From: Arenibacter echinorum
GTDB taxonomy: Bacteria; Bacteroidota; Bacteroidia; Flavobacteriales; Flavobacteriaceae
DNA: 64,000 bases
Reading direction: 5' to 3'
NCBI RefSeq assembly: GCF_003259375.1
Contig: NZ_QLLN01000001.1
Location: 659,360-723,359 of the forward strand
Shown: positions 1 to 9,302 of the stretch, one piece after another
Position numbering within the stretch: the first letter of the stretch is position 1
Layout of the letters: every line of letters begins with the position of its first letter
Made by a program: the position numbers and the translations under genes
The notes under the pieces: generated by a model
Databases searched by the model: none
What the model saw: the letters and a program-made list of their open reading frames with translations, nothing else
Told to the model about the DNA's origin: nothing

Positions 1-290
1 TAGGTGACTAGGGTCAGCTCTTTTACTTTTCATTTCTTATTTTGTTTAAAACGATCCATGTCATTAAAGAACTGCTTCCCATTTTAACGGGGCGACTTTA
101 AAAAAACTGGGAATATTATCAAATGAATTGCATAGCTTTAAGAAGTTCTTTTTATACAACATTATGTAGATAAGGCATTTTATTTAAGGTCCCATGTCTG
201 CTCATTGAATTGGAAGGATAAGCAGCATAAAAGTTCCAATAGGCTTTTGACATATTAACAAAAAACATTCTAACCTCCATCAATATACCT

Positions 291-1625
291 ATGTTAAACA
301 AACCTAAGTTAAGTTTCTGGCAAATCTGGAATATGAATTTCGGATTTCTGGGTATTCAATTCGGATTCGGTCTGCAACAGGCCAACATGAGTCCTATTTA
401 CAGATATTTGGGGGCAGATGAGGCCCAAATACCATGGTTGTGGCTTGCAGGGCCGTTAACCGGGTTGTTGGTACAACCTATTATTGGCGCCATGAGCGAT
501 AAAACATGGACAAAATTGGGACGTCGACGCCCGTATTTCTTAGTGGGTGCTGTTATAGCGAGTATTGCCCTGATTTTTATGCCCTATTCCTCCACGCTTT
601 GGATGGCGGCAGGACTGTTATGGATTCTGGATGCCTCCATGAACATTGCCATGGAGCCTTTTAGGGCTTTTATAGCAGATAAATTACCGGCAGAACAAAG
701 AACTTTAGGGTTTTCGGTTCAAAGTTTCTTTGTTGGTTTGGGCCAGTTTTCTGCTAACATTATGCCCTGGTTACTTGGTTTTTTGGGGATCATTACCCTT
801 GGGGCCTATGGCGAAATCGCAGAGTTGGAGAACGCCAATGGAATACCCAATTTTATAAAATATTCCTTTGTCTTGGGGGCCATGGTTATGCTGGGTACGG
901 TGTTGTGGACCATTTTTACTACGGACGAATATCCTCCGGAGAATATGGAGGAATTTAAAAAGGATAAGGGCAGTGTTGCCAAGGTTTTTATTGAAGTGAA
1001 GGAGGCCATTGTTACCATGCCCAAAATAATGAAGCAGCTGTGGTGGGTTATGTTCTTTGTATGGTATGGCCTGCCCCTAATGTGGCAATATCTGTCCTTG
1101 GCCATTTCACGGCATGTGTTCGGTGCCGCCTCTCCGGAACATCCCGATTTTGAAAAGGGAGCCTTTTATGGAGGTGTAAGCCTTGCCATATTCAGCGTAG
1201 CTTGTTTCACCATTTCTTTCGCCATTCCATGGGTAGGGAAAAAATTGGGACATAGGCTGACTCACGCTGTTTTCTTGGTAATAGGGGCAATTGGTTTTAT
1301 TGCCATGCAAATTGCCACCACTACCACCATGTTTTATATATGCATGTTTTTGGTTGGGGTTGCCTGGGCATCCATTATGGCAGTGCCTTATGTTATTCTA
1401 TCGTATTCGGTACCCAAGGAACGCATGGGGGTCTATATGGGCATTTTTAACATGTTTATCGTAGTTCCCCAATTTATAAGTATGGCTACCGTACCGTTTT
1501 TTTATGATTCATTGTTTTTGGGCGATCCAAGAAATGCATTGGCTTTTGTGGGGATATGTTTTATACTGGGAGCAATTTCGTGCTTTTTTATATCCAAGGA
1601 TTATGCCTCTGTACAAAGCAATTAG
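291..1625 (+). CDS. MFS/GPH-type sugar transporter, probably sucrose:H+ symporter
   Basis: A 444-residue polytopic inner-membrane protein with about twelve hydrophobic segments. After the second segment it has the loop signature of the SLC45/GPH-like sucrose and maltose carriers (D70 followed by the triple arginine R78-R80 before PYFLVGA). Family knowledge suggests proton-coupled uptake of a disaccharide. It lies upstream of a PfkB fructokinase and a GH13_18 phosphorylase on the same strand, which fits import of intact sucrose, phosphorolysis and fructose phosphorylation. The exact sugar is inferred from these neighbours. No promoter with a clean TAnnTTTG box was seen upstream. Confidence 0.85.
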   Translation: MLNKPKLSFWQIWNMNFGFLGIQFGFGLQQANMSPIYRYLGADEAQIPWLWLAGPLTGLLVQPIIGAMSDKTWTKLGRRRPYFLVGAVIASIALIFMPYSSTLWMAAGLLWILDASMNIAMEPFRAFIADKLPAEQRTLGFSVQSFFVGLGQFSANIMPWLLGFLGIITLGAYGEIAELENANGIPNFIKYSFVLGAMVMLGTVLWTIFTTDEYPPENMEEFKKDKGSVAKVFIEVKEAIVTMPKIMKQLWWVMFFVWYGLPLMWQYLSLAISRHVFGAASPEHPDFEKGAFYGGVSLAIFSVACFTISFAIPWVGKKLGHRLTHAVFLVIGAIGFIAMQIATTTTMFYICMFLVGVAWASIMAVPYVILSYSVPKERMGVYMGIFNMFIVVPQFISMATVPFFYDSLFLGDPRNALAFVGICFILGAISCFFISKDYASVQSN

Positions 1626-1728
1626 TCATAAAAACAAGAGGGTATATGCATTTGATTTCTGGTCACTGTAGTGCTGAAAATTTAGAGCAGATAGCCTAAA
1701 TCTGAAAATAAATTACTTAAAAAATAAT

Positions 1729-2655
1729 ATGAGAAACATAGATGTTCTATGTGTTGGGGAAGTACTTGTTGATTTTATAGGTCATCAGGCAGGGGTCGAT
1801 ATCAACAATACCAGGGATTACCACAGATATCTCGGGGGGTCGCCCACCAATGTGGCTATGAATTTGGCCAGATTGGGGCTTAAGTCGGTCCTAGTGTCCA
1901 CCGTGGGTAATGATGCCTTTGGGGAATACATTTTTAAGAGATTGGGGGAGGTTGGTGTGGACACCAATTATATAAGTACCATTATGGACGAACCAACCAG
2001 TGTCATTTTTGTATCCAGGAGCGAAACAACCCCGGATTTTATTCCTTTTCGTAAAGCCGATTATCGCATTACGGAAAATCAGATCAGCGATGATATCCTT
2101 GCCGCTACCACTATATTCCATACCACCTGTTTTGCACTGAGTAAAGATCCGGCGAGGACCACCATATTAAAAAAGGCAAAAGAAGCCTTTGACCATGGCT
2201 GTAAATTGAGCATAGATGTTAATTATGCCAAAAAACTATGGGATAGCCAGGCCGTGGCGCTAGAGGTTATCAAGGCGTACTGTGCGTTTAATCCTTTGGT
2301 CAAGATTAGTGAGGATGATATGGAAAGGCTGTTTGAACAGGAATTGTCACACGATGAAATTTTTAACTTTTTTCATTCCCATGGGGTCGACATTGTTTGT
2401 TTGACCCTGGGAAGTAAGGGGGTCAAATTATCACAAAAAGGAAAAGGCATAATACAATTGCCGGCCATAAAGGTAGATAATGTAATGGACGCCACGGGTG
2501 CCGGGGACGCTTTCTGGTCCGGATTTTTGTTTGCCTATATTAAAGAAAAGCCCATAGAAAAATGTTTGGAAGTAGCCTTGCAATTGGCGGCCTTAAAACT
2601 GCAAAATGTAGGGAGGCTCCCGGACAATATCAATATTCTTTCCGATCTATTGTAA
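1729..2655 (+). CDS. PfkB-family carbohydrate kinase, probable fructokinase
   Basis: A 308-residue ribokinase/PfkB-fold sugar kinase. The N-terminal GGSPTNVA motif (about residues 36-43) and the C-terminal DATGAGDAF signature (254-262, catalytic D260) are intact. The likely role is ATP-dependent phosphorylation of fructose released in the cytoplasm by the next gene, a sucrose-phosphorylase-like enzyme. It lies about 100 bp after the transporter and about 50 bp before the GH13 gene, so the three probably form one operon. A second, divergent PfkB kinase at 59861-60748 belongs to the fructan locus. 2-Keto-3-deoxygluconate or ribose kinase activity is possible, but the neighbours favour fructose. 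Confidence 0.85.
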   Translation: MRNIDVLCVGEVLVDFIGHQAGVDINNTRDYHRYLGGSPTNVAMNLARLGLKSVLVSTVGNDAFGEYIFKRLGEVGVDTNYISTIMDEPTSVIFVSRSETTPDFIPFRKADYRITENQISDDILAATTIFHTTCFALSKDPARTTILKKAKEAFDHGCKLSIDVNYAKKLWDSQAVALEVIKAYCAFNPLVKISEDDMERLFEQELSHDEIFNFFHSHGVDIVCLTLGSKGVKLSQKGKGIIQLPAIKVDNVMDATGAGDAFWSGFLFAYIKEKPIEKCLEVALQLAALKLQNVGRLPDNINILSDLL

Positions 2656-2706
2656 AGCGGATAGCTGATAACCAAAATAAAACCAATTATTTAAGAGTCC
2701 AAAGAA

Positions 2707-4467
2707 ATGTTAGAGCACAAATACGGAGGTCATAATTCAAATAATTCCAACATTGTAAACGGGGTAATGCTAAATGCCTATCCCGATAGTATTGGCCACA
2801 ATTTGAACGACATCGTCAGTATGTTGGAAATGCCGGAGTTTAAAGATGTTTTTTCCCTGTTCTACATCTTGCCCACCTTTTTTAATAGTGATCTGGATAG
2901 GGGATTTTCCATCTTAGATTACGATCTCAATAAAGATTTGGTCTCTAGGGAAGATCTTAAGGCCTTGGATAAATTAAATATAGGTTTAAAGTTTGATATT
3001 GTTTTGAACCATTTATCGGTGGCGTCGCCACAATTCCAAGACTTGTTGAAGCAGGGAGAAGACTCAAAATTTAAGGACTTTTTTATCAACTGGAACGAGT
3101 TCTGGGAAGGCAAGGGGGAAATGGGTGAGGATGGAGTGATAATTCCCAAGGAGGAGTTCCTATCCAAGCTTTTTATGAGGAAATCCGGATTGCCCATTCT
3201 AAAGGTGCCTTTCCCGGACGGAACCGAAAAGCCTTATTGGAATACCTTTTATCAGCATGTTGATTATGGGGTAATTACTCCAGACCATTTGGTAAGTTTA
3301 AAAGGGTTATCAAGAGGTCAGGGTTCATCAATCTGTGACAAGGTAAATAGGGCTATCGAAAAAGGTGAAGATTTTAGCAACCTGGATTTTGGCGACTGCA
3401 ACCAATTCAAAAGTGAAATCCTGCAAATCGTAAATCGAAATCGGTCCTATTTGGGGCAAATGGATGTCAACGCCAAATCTCCCTTGGTTTGGGATTTTTA
3501 TGAGGAAACCTTGGAAAAAGTAAAGGGTTTTGGCTGTAAAATTTTAAGGTTGGATGCCTTCGCCTATCTGCATAAGGAGGTGGGTCAATCCAACTTTTTC
3601 AATAAGCCGGGTACTTGGGAGTATCTGGAACGCATAAAGCAAATAGCGCAAAAGAACGATTTAATGTTGCTGCCGGAGATTCATGCAGAATACGGACTTC
3701 ATCTACATGATGAGGTGGCCGCAGAAGGCTATTATATCTACGATTTTTTCCTGCCGGGACTCACCATTCATACCCTGGAGAATGGTACCAACAAGGCACT
3801 GTTGGTTTGGGCCAAAGAAATAATAGGGAAAGGCTACAAAACCGTAAACATGTTGGGCTGCCATGACGGAATACCAGTATTGGATCTAAAGGGAAAGAAG
3901 GTCAACGGAGTTTATAATAAAGGCTTGCTGTTGGATGAAGAGATAGAGGCCATCATGAACAAAATTATGGGTAGGGGAGGAAGGGTTAAAAATCTCTATG
4001 ACCCTTCAGGAAAAAAAATCTCTTATTACCAGGTAAACGCCACCTTTTTCAGTGCCTTGGGCGAAGATGAAAAAAAACTGTTATTGGCAAGGGCCATTCA
4101 AATGTTTATGCCGGGAATCCCCCAGGTATGGTATTTGGATATTTTTGCAGGAAAAAATGATTATGAGGCCGCTGATAAAGGGGGTAGTGGGGGCCATAAG
4201 GAAATTAATAGAACTACTTTATCCCTACAGGATGTGGAACAAGGTCTTAAACGGGATATAGTTATTGATCAACTAGCCATTATCCGTTTACGTAACAGCT
4301 CACAGGCCTTCTTGGGCAAGGTGGAGATTAAGGATGCCCCTGATGGCAAATTGGATATTGTTTGGAAGAACCAGGAAGAAAGTGCCCAATTAAAAGCCGA
4401 CCTTAAAACCCTTACCTTTACCATAAACTATACTCAAAATGGCATTGCCAAATGCATGGCGTATTAA
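2707..4467 (+). CDS. GH13 subfamily 18 sucrose-phosphorylase-like enzyme
   Basis: A 586-residue glycoside phosphorylase-like protein of the alpha-amylase superfamily without a signal peptide, so probably cytoplasmic. The expected catalytic residues are visible: nucleophile D283 in RLDAFAY, acid/base E324 in LLPEIHAEYG, and D387 in GCHDG. The RGF and DRGFSILDY region near residue 65 is typical of sucrose, sucrose-6-phosphate and glucosylglycerate phosphorylases (GH13_18). With sucrose it would give glucose-1-phosphate and fructose, which fits the fructokinase just upstream. Family members are usually about 490-500 residues. The extra length lies mostly in a roughly 60-residue stretch around residues 190-250, before the nucleophile strand. 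Substrate choice within the subfamily is inferred from context. Confidence 0.8.
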   Translation: MLEHKYGGHNSNNSNIVNGVMLNAYPDSIGHNLNDIVSMLEMPEFKDVFSLFYILPTFFNSDLDRGFSILDYDLNKDLVSREDLKALDKLNIGLKFDIVLNHLSVASPQFQDLLKQGEDSKFKDFFINWNEFWEGKGEMGEDGVIIPKEEFLSKLFMRKSGLPILKVPFPDGTEKPYWNTFYQHVDYGVITPDHLVSLKGLSRGQGSSICDKVNRAIEKGEDFSNLDFGDCNQFKSEILQIVNRNRSYLGQMDVNAKSPLVWDFYEETLEKVKGFGCKILRLDAFAYLHKEVGQSNFFNKPGTWEYLERIKQIAQKNDLMLLPEIHAEYGLHLHDEVAAEGYYIYDFFLPGLTIHTLENGTNKALLVWAKEIIGKGYKTVNMLGCHDGIPVLDLKGKKVNGVYNKGLLLDEEIEAIMNKIMGRGGRVKNLYDPSGKKISYYQVNATFFSALGEDEKKLLLARAIQMFMPGIPQVWYLDIFAGKNDYEAADKGGSGGHKEINRTTLSLQDVEQGLKRDIVIDQLAIIRLRNSSQAFLGKVEIKDAPDGKLDIVWKNQEESAQLKADLKTLTFTINYTQNGIAKCMAY

Positions 4468-4495
4468 AAGTGGCAATACTTAAAATTTTATATCC

Positions 4496-5698
4496 TTGAA
4501 AGCACCCAAAATCCCCCAAAATGAAAAGGAAAGAATAAAAGAATTGGATTCCTATTCTATCTTGGATACATTGCCCGAATCCGATTATGATAACCTAACT
4601 ACAATTGCTGCGGAAATATGCGGAACCCCAATTTCCTTAATTAGTCTCATAGACGATAAGCGGCAATGGTTTAAGTCCCATCACGGTTTGGATGCAAGCG
4701 AAACACCTAAAGAGTACGCCTTTTGCGGCCATGCTATTAATGAACCCAACGATGTATTTATTGTCCAGGATGCTAGAAAGGACGAACGTTTTCATGATAA
4801 CCCCTTGGTTACCGGTGACCCCCATGTTATTTTTTATGCCGGTGTTCCTTTGGTCAGTAAAGCAGGCCTAGCGTTGGGAACATTGTGCGTCATAGACCAT
4901 AAACCCAATTTGTTAAGTCAAAGTCAGATACGGTCCTTAGCTGCACTTTCCAAGCAGGTAATGAATTTACTGGAGCTTAGAAAGAGTAATTTCTTGTTGG
5001 AGCAAGTGGTAACAGAACTGGAAGAAAGAAATGAGGCCCTGGATAAATTTGCTTCAGTTGCCGCCCACGACCTTAAAACGCCCTTGATCAATATCTCCAG
5101 TTTGGCACAACTTTTCCGGGAACAATATAAGGGCATTTTGGATGCCGATGGTTTGGAAATGTTGGAAATGATTATTAGTTCTTCCGACAATCTTATCCAG
5201 CTCATTGATGGTTTACTCCATTATAGCAAGGCCGAGAGTATATTGCGGGAAGAAAAATCGAATATTGCCTTGAACAGTTTGATCAAGGATTTGGTGGGAC
5301 TTTTTAGTTATGACCACAATTTGAACCTGGTTCTAAAATCGGACTTGACCCATATAATGGTCAATAAAACCGCAATCCATCAGATTCTGATCAATTTGCT
5401 GACCAATGCCATTAAATACAATGACAAGGAGGTAGTTGAAATTGAATTTGGGGTATCGGAGAGTGATACCCATTACCATTTTTACCTTAGTGACAATGGA
5501 CCCGGAATTGCTGCTGAGAATCAAGAAAAGATATTTAAGATATTCGAAAGATTATTGGCCACCGATAAATTTGGAAGACCGGGAAATGGAATAGGATTGG
5601 CTACGGTGAAGAAAATAGTGGAAAAATTAAGGGGGGACATCAAGGTGGAATCGGAACTTGAAAGGGGTGCGAAGTTTATTTTTACCTTGGAAAAGTAA
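4496..5698 (+). CDS. GAF-domain sensor histidine kinase
   Basis: A 400-residue soluble kinase with no signal peptide or membrane segment. It has a GAF domain (about 25-160), a short coiled coil, a HisKA dimerisation helix with phospho-acceptor H191 in AAHDLKTPL, and a HATPase domain with N-box (NLLTNAIKYN), DNGPGI and GNGIGLA boxes. The frame opens at a TTG at 4496 and no in-frame ATG occurs before the GAF domain, so a TTG start is the best choice. No response regulator is adjacent, so the partner is unknown. It sits 28 bp after the GH13 gene and converges with the gene ending at 5771. Confidence 0.85.
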   Translation: MKAPKIPQNEKERIKELDSYSILDTLPESDYDNLTTIAAEICGTPISLISLIDDKRQWFKSHHGLDASETPKEYAFCGHAINEPNDVFIVQDARKDERFHDNPLVTGDPHVIFYAGVPLVSKAGLALGTLCVIDHKPNLLSQSQIRSLAALSKQVMNLLELRKSNFLLEQVVTELEERNEALDKFASVAAHDLKTPLINISSLAQLFREQYKGILDADGLEMLEMIISSSDNLIQLIDGLLHYSKAESILREEKSNIALNSLIKDLVGLFSYDHNLNLVLKSDLTHIMVNKTAIHQILINLLTNAIKYNDKEVVEIEFGVSESDTHYHFYLSDNGPGIAAENQEKIFKIFERLLATDKFGRPGNGIGLATVKKIVEKLRGDIKVESELERGAKFIFTLEK

Positions 5699-5770
5699 AA
5701 AAACAAAGCCAATAAATCCACTAGATCTTTTAGAGATTGTAATGGATTTTTGTGGACGCATGATATTCGG

Positions 5771-6709
5771 TCAATACTGTACCGATGATCTAAAGAAATA
5801 GGTAGCATCATTTGGTATGGAAGCAGTAGAGGTGTGCTCATGTTTTTTATATCTGGACCTGTCCTCTTCTGGGGCATTTGGAAATTCGTAGGTACCTATT
5901 ACTTCGGTTTTTACTATATTCCAGCCAGGACTAAAATTAAGGTCATAAACAACATTGGTTTCCACCATTATTGGAGTTCCGGTATTGCTTAAATCCCCGC
6001 TCCAATTTTCATTGGCCTTTATGGCACAGGCTTCATCTACATATACCCAAGACAGGATATATCCCTCATCCCCAAAATATAGATCGCCCGGGGTTAATAG
6101 GTTTAGGGTTACTTTTGCAGAATTACCAATCGTTAAGATCCCGATCTGTTGCCCGTCTTGGTACACCAATAAATAAGAGTTTAGCTTAAAGCCAGCTTTT
6201 TCATTACTGTATTGATAGGAATCCGGATTATGGATATCAAAAAAATTATTGCTGTTTTTAAAGTTGTTCAAGGGTTGTAACACAGGAATTTTGTCTGTAG
6301 GATTCAATTCAATACTCCCATCTACCTTAATAGCCCCAACTTGCACATAATTTATTTTATCATTTCTGGAGTCATAGGCATAGTTGAAGACAAGTTCGGC
6401 TTCCCCCTTGTTCCAATTTTTCAATTTCTTGTCCTTATCACTGGCCCAGGTGTTTTTCCAATATTTATCTTCACTTTTTGCGGCCTTGGGTATAGTGCTT
6501 GTTTTTTGTTTGCTTTTTTCATCCGATTCCAGTTTTTTTTGTTGTTGATCTGCCTTTTGCAGTACTTCCTCAAGGTTAAGGCTCTCCATAATGCTATCCC
6601 GCATTTTCAATGCCTTATCTATCAGGTCTTGTTGCTCAGGTGTTTGGGCGAATGACTGGAACCCTATAAATAAAAGGAATATTGGCAAAATATGATATAG
6701 TGTTTTCAT
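5771..6709 (-). CDS. Secreted protein of unknown function (paralogue of next gene)
   Basis: A 312-residue protein with a clear signal peptide ending near SFAQ. A Lys/Gln/Glu-rich, probably helical linker (about 25-80) precedes a beta-rich C-terminal part. I do not recognise the family. The C-terminal half aligns by eye with the 240-residue protein encoded upstream at 6722-7444: both have an ILTIG or TIGTIS segment, and YDLNFSPGWNIVKTEV here corresponds to YDLKLKAGFNFIEYKI there. The two look like tandem paralogues. It is the last gene of the twelve-gene minus-strand run beginning at 15471, with a 12-bp gap to its neighbour. Confidence 0.75.
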   Translation of the reverse strand: MKTLYHILPIFLLFIGFQSFAQTPEQQDLIDKALKMRDSIMESLNLEEVLQKADQQQKKLESDEKSKQKTSTIPKAAKSEDKYWKNTWASDKDKKLKNWNKGEAELVFNYAYDSRNDKINYVQVGAIKVDGSIELNPTDKIPVLQPLNNFKNSNNFFDIHNPDSYQYSNEKAGFKLNSYLLVYQDGQQIGILTIGNSAKVTLNLLTPGDLYFGDEGYILSWVYVDEACAIKANENWSGDLSNTGTPIMVETNVVYDLNFSPGWNIVKTEVIGTYEFPNAPEEDRSRYKKHEHTSTASIPNDATYFFRSSVQY

Positions 6710-6721
6710 AGGTTCCCTTTC

Positions 6722-7444
6722 TTAAAAATATTTTCCGATCAACTTGGTATTGGGCATGGCCGATTGTGATGATGTTACCGTTATTTTACTTGGTTTTTTA
6801 ATTTTGTCGAATACATTTTCTTCGTACATGCTGGGTATCTTCTGTTCGGCAACACTTTCAATTTTGTATTCAATAAAATTAAATCCGGCCTTTAACTTCA
6901 GATCATAGGCATATTGCGTTTCAACCGGATTGTTTTCTGTGTAAGTAACCGTGGAAGTACATGCTCCTTGATAATCAAAATCGGATTCCACATATAGCAA
7001 TTCAAAATAGGACCCCAGCACAGCATCTATATCACCATAGGATTCCAACCATGGAACCAAATTTTCATCGGTAACCATAAACAACAATCCGGAATACGGA
7101 TTTTCTTTTGTGCTTAAGGAAATATAACCTCCACCAGCTGCTTTAATATTTTTATCCTCTGCGAGTATATCATAACTATTATCACATTTGGAAAACAAGG
7201 TAAAGGCCGTGTCCGACATAAAATTCGCTTTTACATCATCAGTAATAAAATTTAGATCTGTTGGGAAATTTAAAGCTATTTCTCCAGAATCTGAGATAGT
7301 TCCTATGGTAAGCGGGTTGTCCATGCCGAAGGAAAACAACACCAGGTCCATAGCTTTCAATGGATAATTATCCACTATATGATTGGTTTGGGCCATGCCA
7401 GCTTGAAAGGCACAGGCTACTAAAAACAAAACTGATTTTTTCAT
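6722..7444 (-). CDS. Secreted protein of unknown function
   Basis: A 240-residue protein with an N-terminal signal peptide (cleavage after GMAQ) and predicted beta-rich remainder. No known domain was recognised. It shares its C-terminal pattern with the protein at 5771-6709, so the pair probably arose by duplication. It lies 12 bp from each neighbour, consistent with co-transcription with the DUF3592-like membrane protein and the rest of the envelope cluster. Its likely location is the periplasm or cell surface. Confidence 0.7.
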   Translation of the reverse strand: MKKSVLFLVACAFQAGMAQTNHIVDNYPLKAMDLVLFSFGMDNPLTIGTISDSGEIALNFPTDLNFITDDVKANFMSDTAFTLFSKCDNSYDILAEDKNIKAAGGGYISLSTKENPYSGLLFMVTDENLVPWLESYGDIDAVLGSYFELLYVESDFDYQGACTSTVTYTENNPVETQYAYDLKLKAGFNFIEYKIESVAEQKIPSMYEENVFDKIKKPSKITVTSSQSAMPNTKLIGKYF

Positions 7445-7456
7445 AATAAATGTGTT

Positions 7457-7942
7457 TTACCGGTTAGAAAAATAATCTATGATCTCTATTATTATAGAAG
7501 GGTTGTAGAAGGACACGGCTCCCAATAAAAAAAGTAGGAACAGTAGTAGTAAGGCACCCATTACGCCATCTTTTCTTCCTGGCTCCAGGGTGGATATCCT
7601 AGGGTTTGACGGATTGTAAAAAACGGTAACCTGCTTCCCAAGAGTATATTTGGCAATTAATCCTGAAGCTTTCTTTTGTGAAAATTTCTTGAAGGAATTG
7701 GCAAAAAATGGCTCTTTTCCTGAATAGGTGGCGCCATTGAGTTCATAGGTATATAGAAAATCGATTATTTTGGATAGGGGGAAATCGAGTCCCTTCGTAA
7801 CCACTCCATTAACTTTCGGCCATTGGAGTGATTGTTTTGCCCACCACCAACGGCGAAGGGCCAAAAATAAAAATGGCAGAAGTACCAATTGCAGAACAAG
7901 GCCTGCTATTTGAAACTGATTAAGGGATTCAAAGTATTCCAT
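7457..7942 (-). CDS. DUF3592-like small membrane protein
   Basis: A 161-residue protein with a hydrophobic N-terminal segment (about 13-30), a central soluble domain and a C-terminal hydrophobic segment (about 128-145). The central part runs VNGVVTKG, YTYELNGATYSGKEP, and VTVFYNPSNPRISTLEPG. This layout, two membrane segments enclosing a small beta domain ending in a YNPxNP motif, matches the DUF3592 family, whose function is unknown. It is embedded in the minus-strand envelope gene cluster, 20 bp from the upstream lipoprotein gene. Confidence 0.75.
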   Translation of the reverse strand: MEYFESLNQFQIAGLVLQLVLLPFLFLALRRWWWAKQSLQWPKVNGVVTKGLDFPLSKIIDFLYTYELNGATYSGKEPFFANSFKKFSQKKASGLIAKYTLGKQVTVFYNPSNPRISTLEPGRKDGVMGALLLLFLLFLLGAVSFYNPSIIIEIIDYFSNR

Positions 7943-7962
7943 AACTTTAGGTATTATTCATT

Positions 7963-8589
7963 TTAATTTTTAAAACCACTCAAATTATCAATGCCCATGG
8001 CTTTCCAAAGTGCATCTGTGTCCATCCCCTTGCCTTCCAGGGTTACATAAAATCTATTGGCGTAAAGAAACCTAAGGTCGGATTGAAAATCTGCTTTTGT
8101 ATCTGCATCCCGATCGGTACCAAAGGTTAAAATTCCGTTGCGCTCTACTTTGGAATATCTTATGGTATTGTTGCTTTCTGAAGTTATCTTGTTGAGGTGC
8201 AACATTTTCAAGGGTATTATGGCACCAACGGCCTTCTGCCCGGCGGCATCCAAAATTTCCATTCTAATAGTATCATCTCCAAAGCTGCCAGAAACAAGTT
8301 GGGTATCGGTAATTTCAGGTTCTATTTTGTTCTGCTCTGATGGATCTAAACTTAGGTTGCTCAATTTTTTTGGGAATGCCTCTATTAGTTGGGCATTGGT
8401 AAGAGGTGTTTTGGTGCCTAAATCTTCGCGTAGATTATCATATTTTTTATTGATATCGTCATTCTTTCCAATAACTTCATTTATTGCCCCATCCAAAATC
8501 TTGGATGCTGATGGGTCTGACGTTTTTGGGGTTTCTTTACATGAAACCAAAAGCAAGATAATTGGTATTAGTTTTAGTATATTTTTCAT
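7963..8589 (-). CDS. Lipoprotein of unknown function (paralogue of 9303-9905)
   Basis: A 208-residue protein with a lipoprotein signal (lipobox LLVSC, residues 13-17). I do not recognise a named domain. It resembles the lipoprotein at 9303-9905 in order: KTPLTNAQL versus TTPLSSEQL, then EILDAAGQK versus SIEDGAGSK, then FLYANRFYVTLEG versus FIYNNRFRVSLEG, and a final W...M/F..L tail. The two are therefore diverged duplicates inside one cluster, separated by an unrelated AT-rich lipoprotein gene. A membrane-anchored envelope location is likely and the function is unknown. Confidence 0.75.
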   Translation of the reverse strand: MKNILKLIPIILLLVSCKETPKTSDPSASKILDGAINEVIGKNDDINKKYDNLREDLGTKTPLTNAQLIEAFPKKLSNLSLDPSEQNKIEPEITDTQLVSGSFGDDTIRMEILDAAGQKAVGAIIPLKMLHLNKITSESNNTIRYSKVERNGILTFGTDRDADTKADFQSDLRFLYANRFYVTLEGKGMDTDALWKAMGIDNLSGFKN

Positions 8590-8720
8590 TTTTATATGAT
8601 TACAAGATTTATTTTATTCGTTCTGCAATAATTAGTCGTGCCAAGGCAATGGTTTTTTGCAATTCAGGAATAGCATCAAATTACATCCAATTCAATATTT
8701 TTAACAACTATACATAACAA

Positions 8721-9269
8721 CTACTGTTCTAGATTATAGAATTCTGCTAATTGGTTGTAGTTGTTTACATCTATACCGTTTTTTTCTAGGGAAGCAAGGA
8801 TTTCGTTATTACTATTTTTAGAAGTAGCTGTATTATTTCCAGCAATGATTACCAATTTAATATCTAAATCATGTTGCTCAATGTAATTAGCGTTTATTAT
8901 AATCTCATTCTGCGTTATGCTATAAACACTTATTCGATTATCATCCCCAAAGAAGGGCAATGAGTACCAAAAATTTGGATCAGTGAATAGATCTGGCTTA
9001 TTGGATATACGAAAATACACTAGTACGGCTCCGTAGTCTAAAATTTCTTGGGTAATAGCATTAACATTAAATATATTATCACCAATAATAAGGGAAGTAT
9101 TTTCTAGTAACACCGTAGTAACATTGGCATTACCGTCAATACCATTTTCGCCATTTTGCCCATCAGCTCCTGATGGTCCTACAGCCCCATCTTCTCCACT
9201 ACATGAAATTAATAATATGATTACTAGTATTGGAAAGGCATAAATTAATGTATTCTTGAAGTTTTTCAT
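8721..9269 (-). CDS. Lipoprotein with short collagen-like Gly-X-Y stretch
   Basis: A 182-residue lipoprotein (lipobox LLISC near residue 23). Right after the lipidated Cys comes a short Gly-X-Y tract (GEDGAVGPSGADGQNG and onward to about residue 47), then a roughly 130-residue Asn/Ile-rich domain of unknown function. Small collagen-like tracts of this kind sit at the start of many Bacteroidota surface lipoproteins and may act as stalks. The gene is visibly more AT-rich than its neighbours and is preceded and followed by larger gaps (33 and 131 bp). It may therefore be a later insertion into the cluster. Confidence 0.75.
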   Translation of the reverse strand: MKNFKNTLIYAFPILVIILLISCSGEDGAVGPSGADGQNGENGIDGNANVTTVLLENTSLIIGDNIFNVNAITQEILDYGAVLVYFRISNKPDLFTDPNFWYSLPFFGDDNRISVYSITQNEIIINANYIEQHDLDIKLVIIAGNNTATSKNSNNEILASLEKNGIDVNNYNQLAEFYNLEQ

Positions 9270-9302
9270 GATTTTTATTTTGGTTCGATTTAATTAATTG
9301 AA

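Noticed and set aside
5521..5877. A 118-codon minus-strand frame
   Set aside because: It overlaps the histidine kinase ATPase domain and the end of the secreted-protein gene; no domain or signal was seen.
8138..8599. A 153-codon plus-strand frame
   Set aside because: It is antisense to a well-supported lipoprotein gene with a signal peptide and a paralogue, and has no domain of its own.
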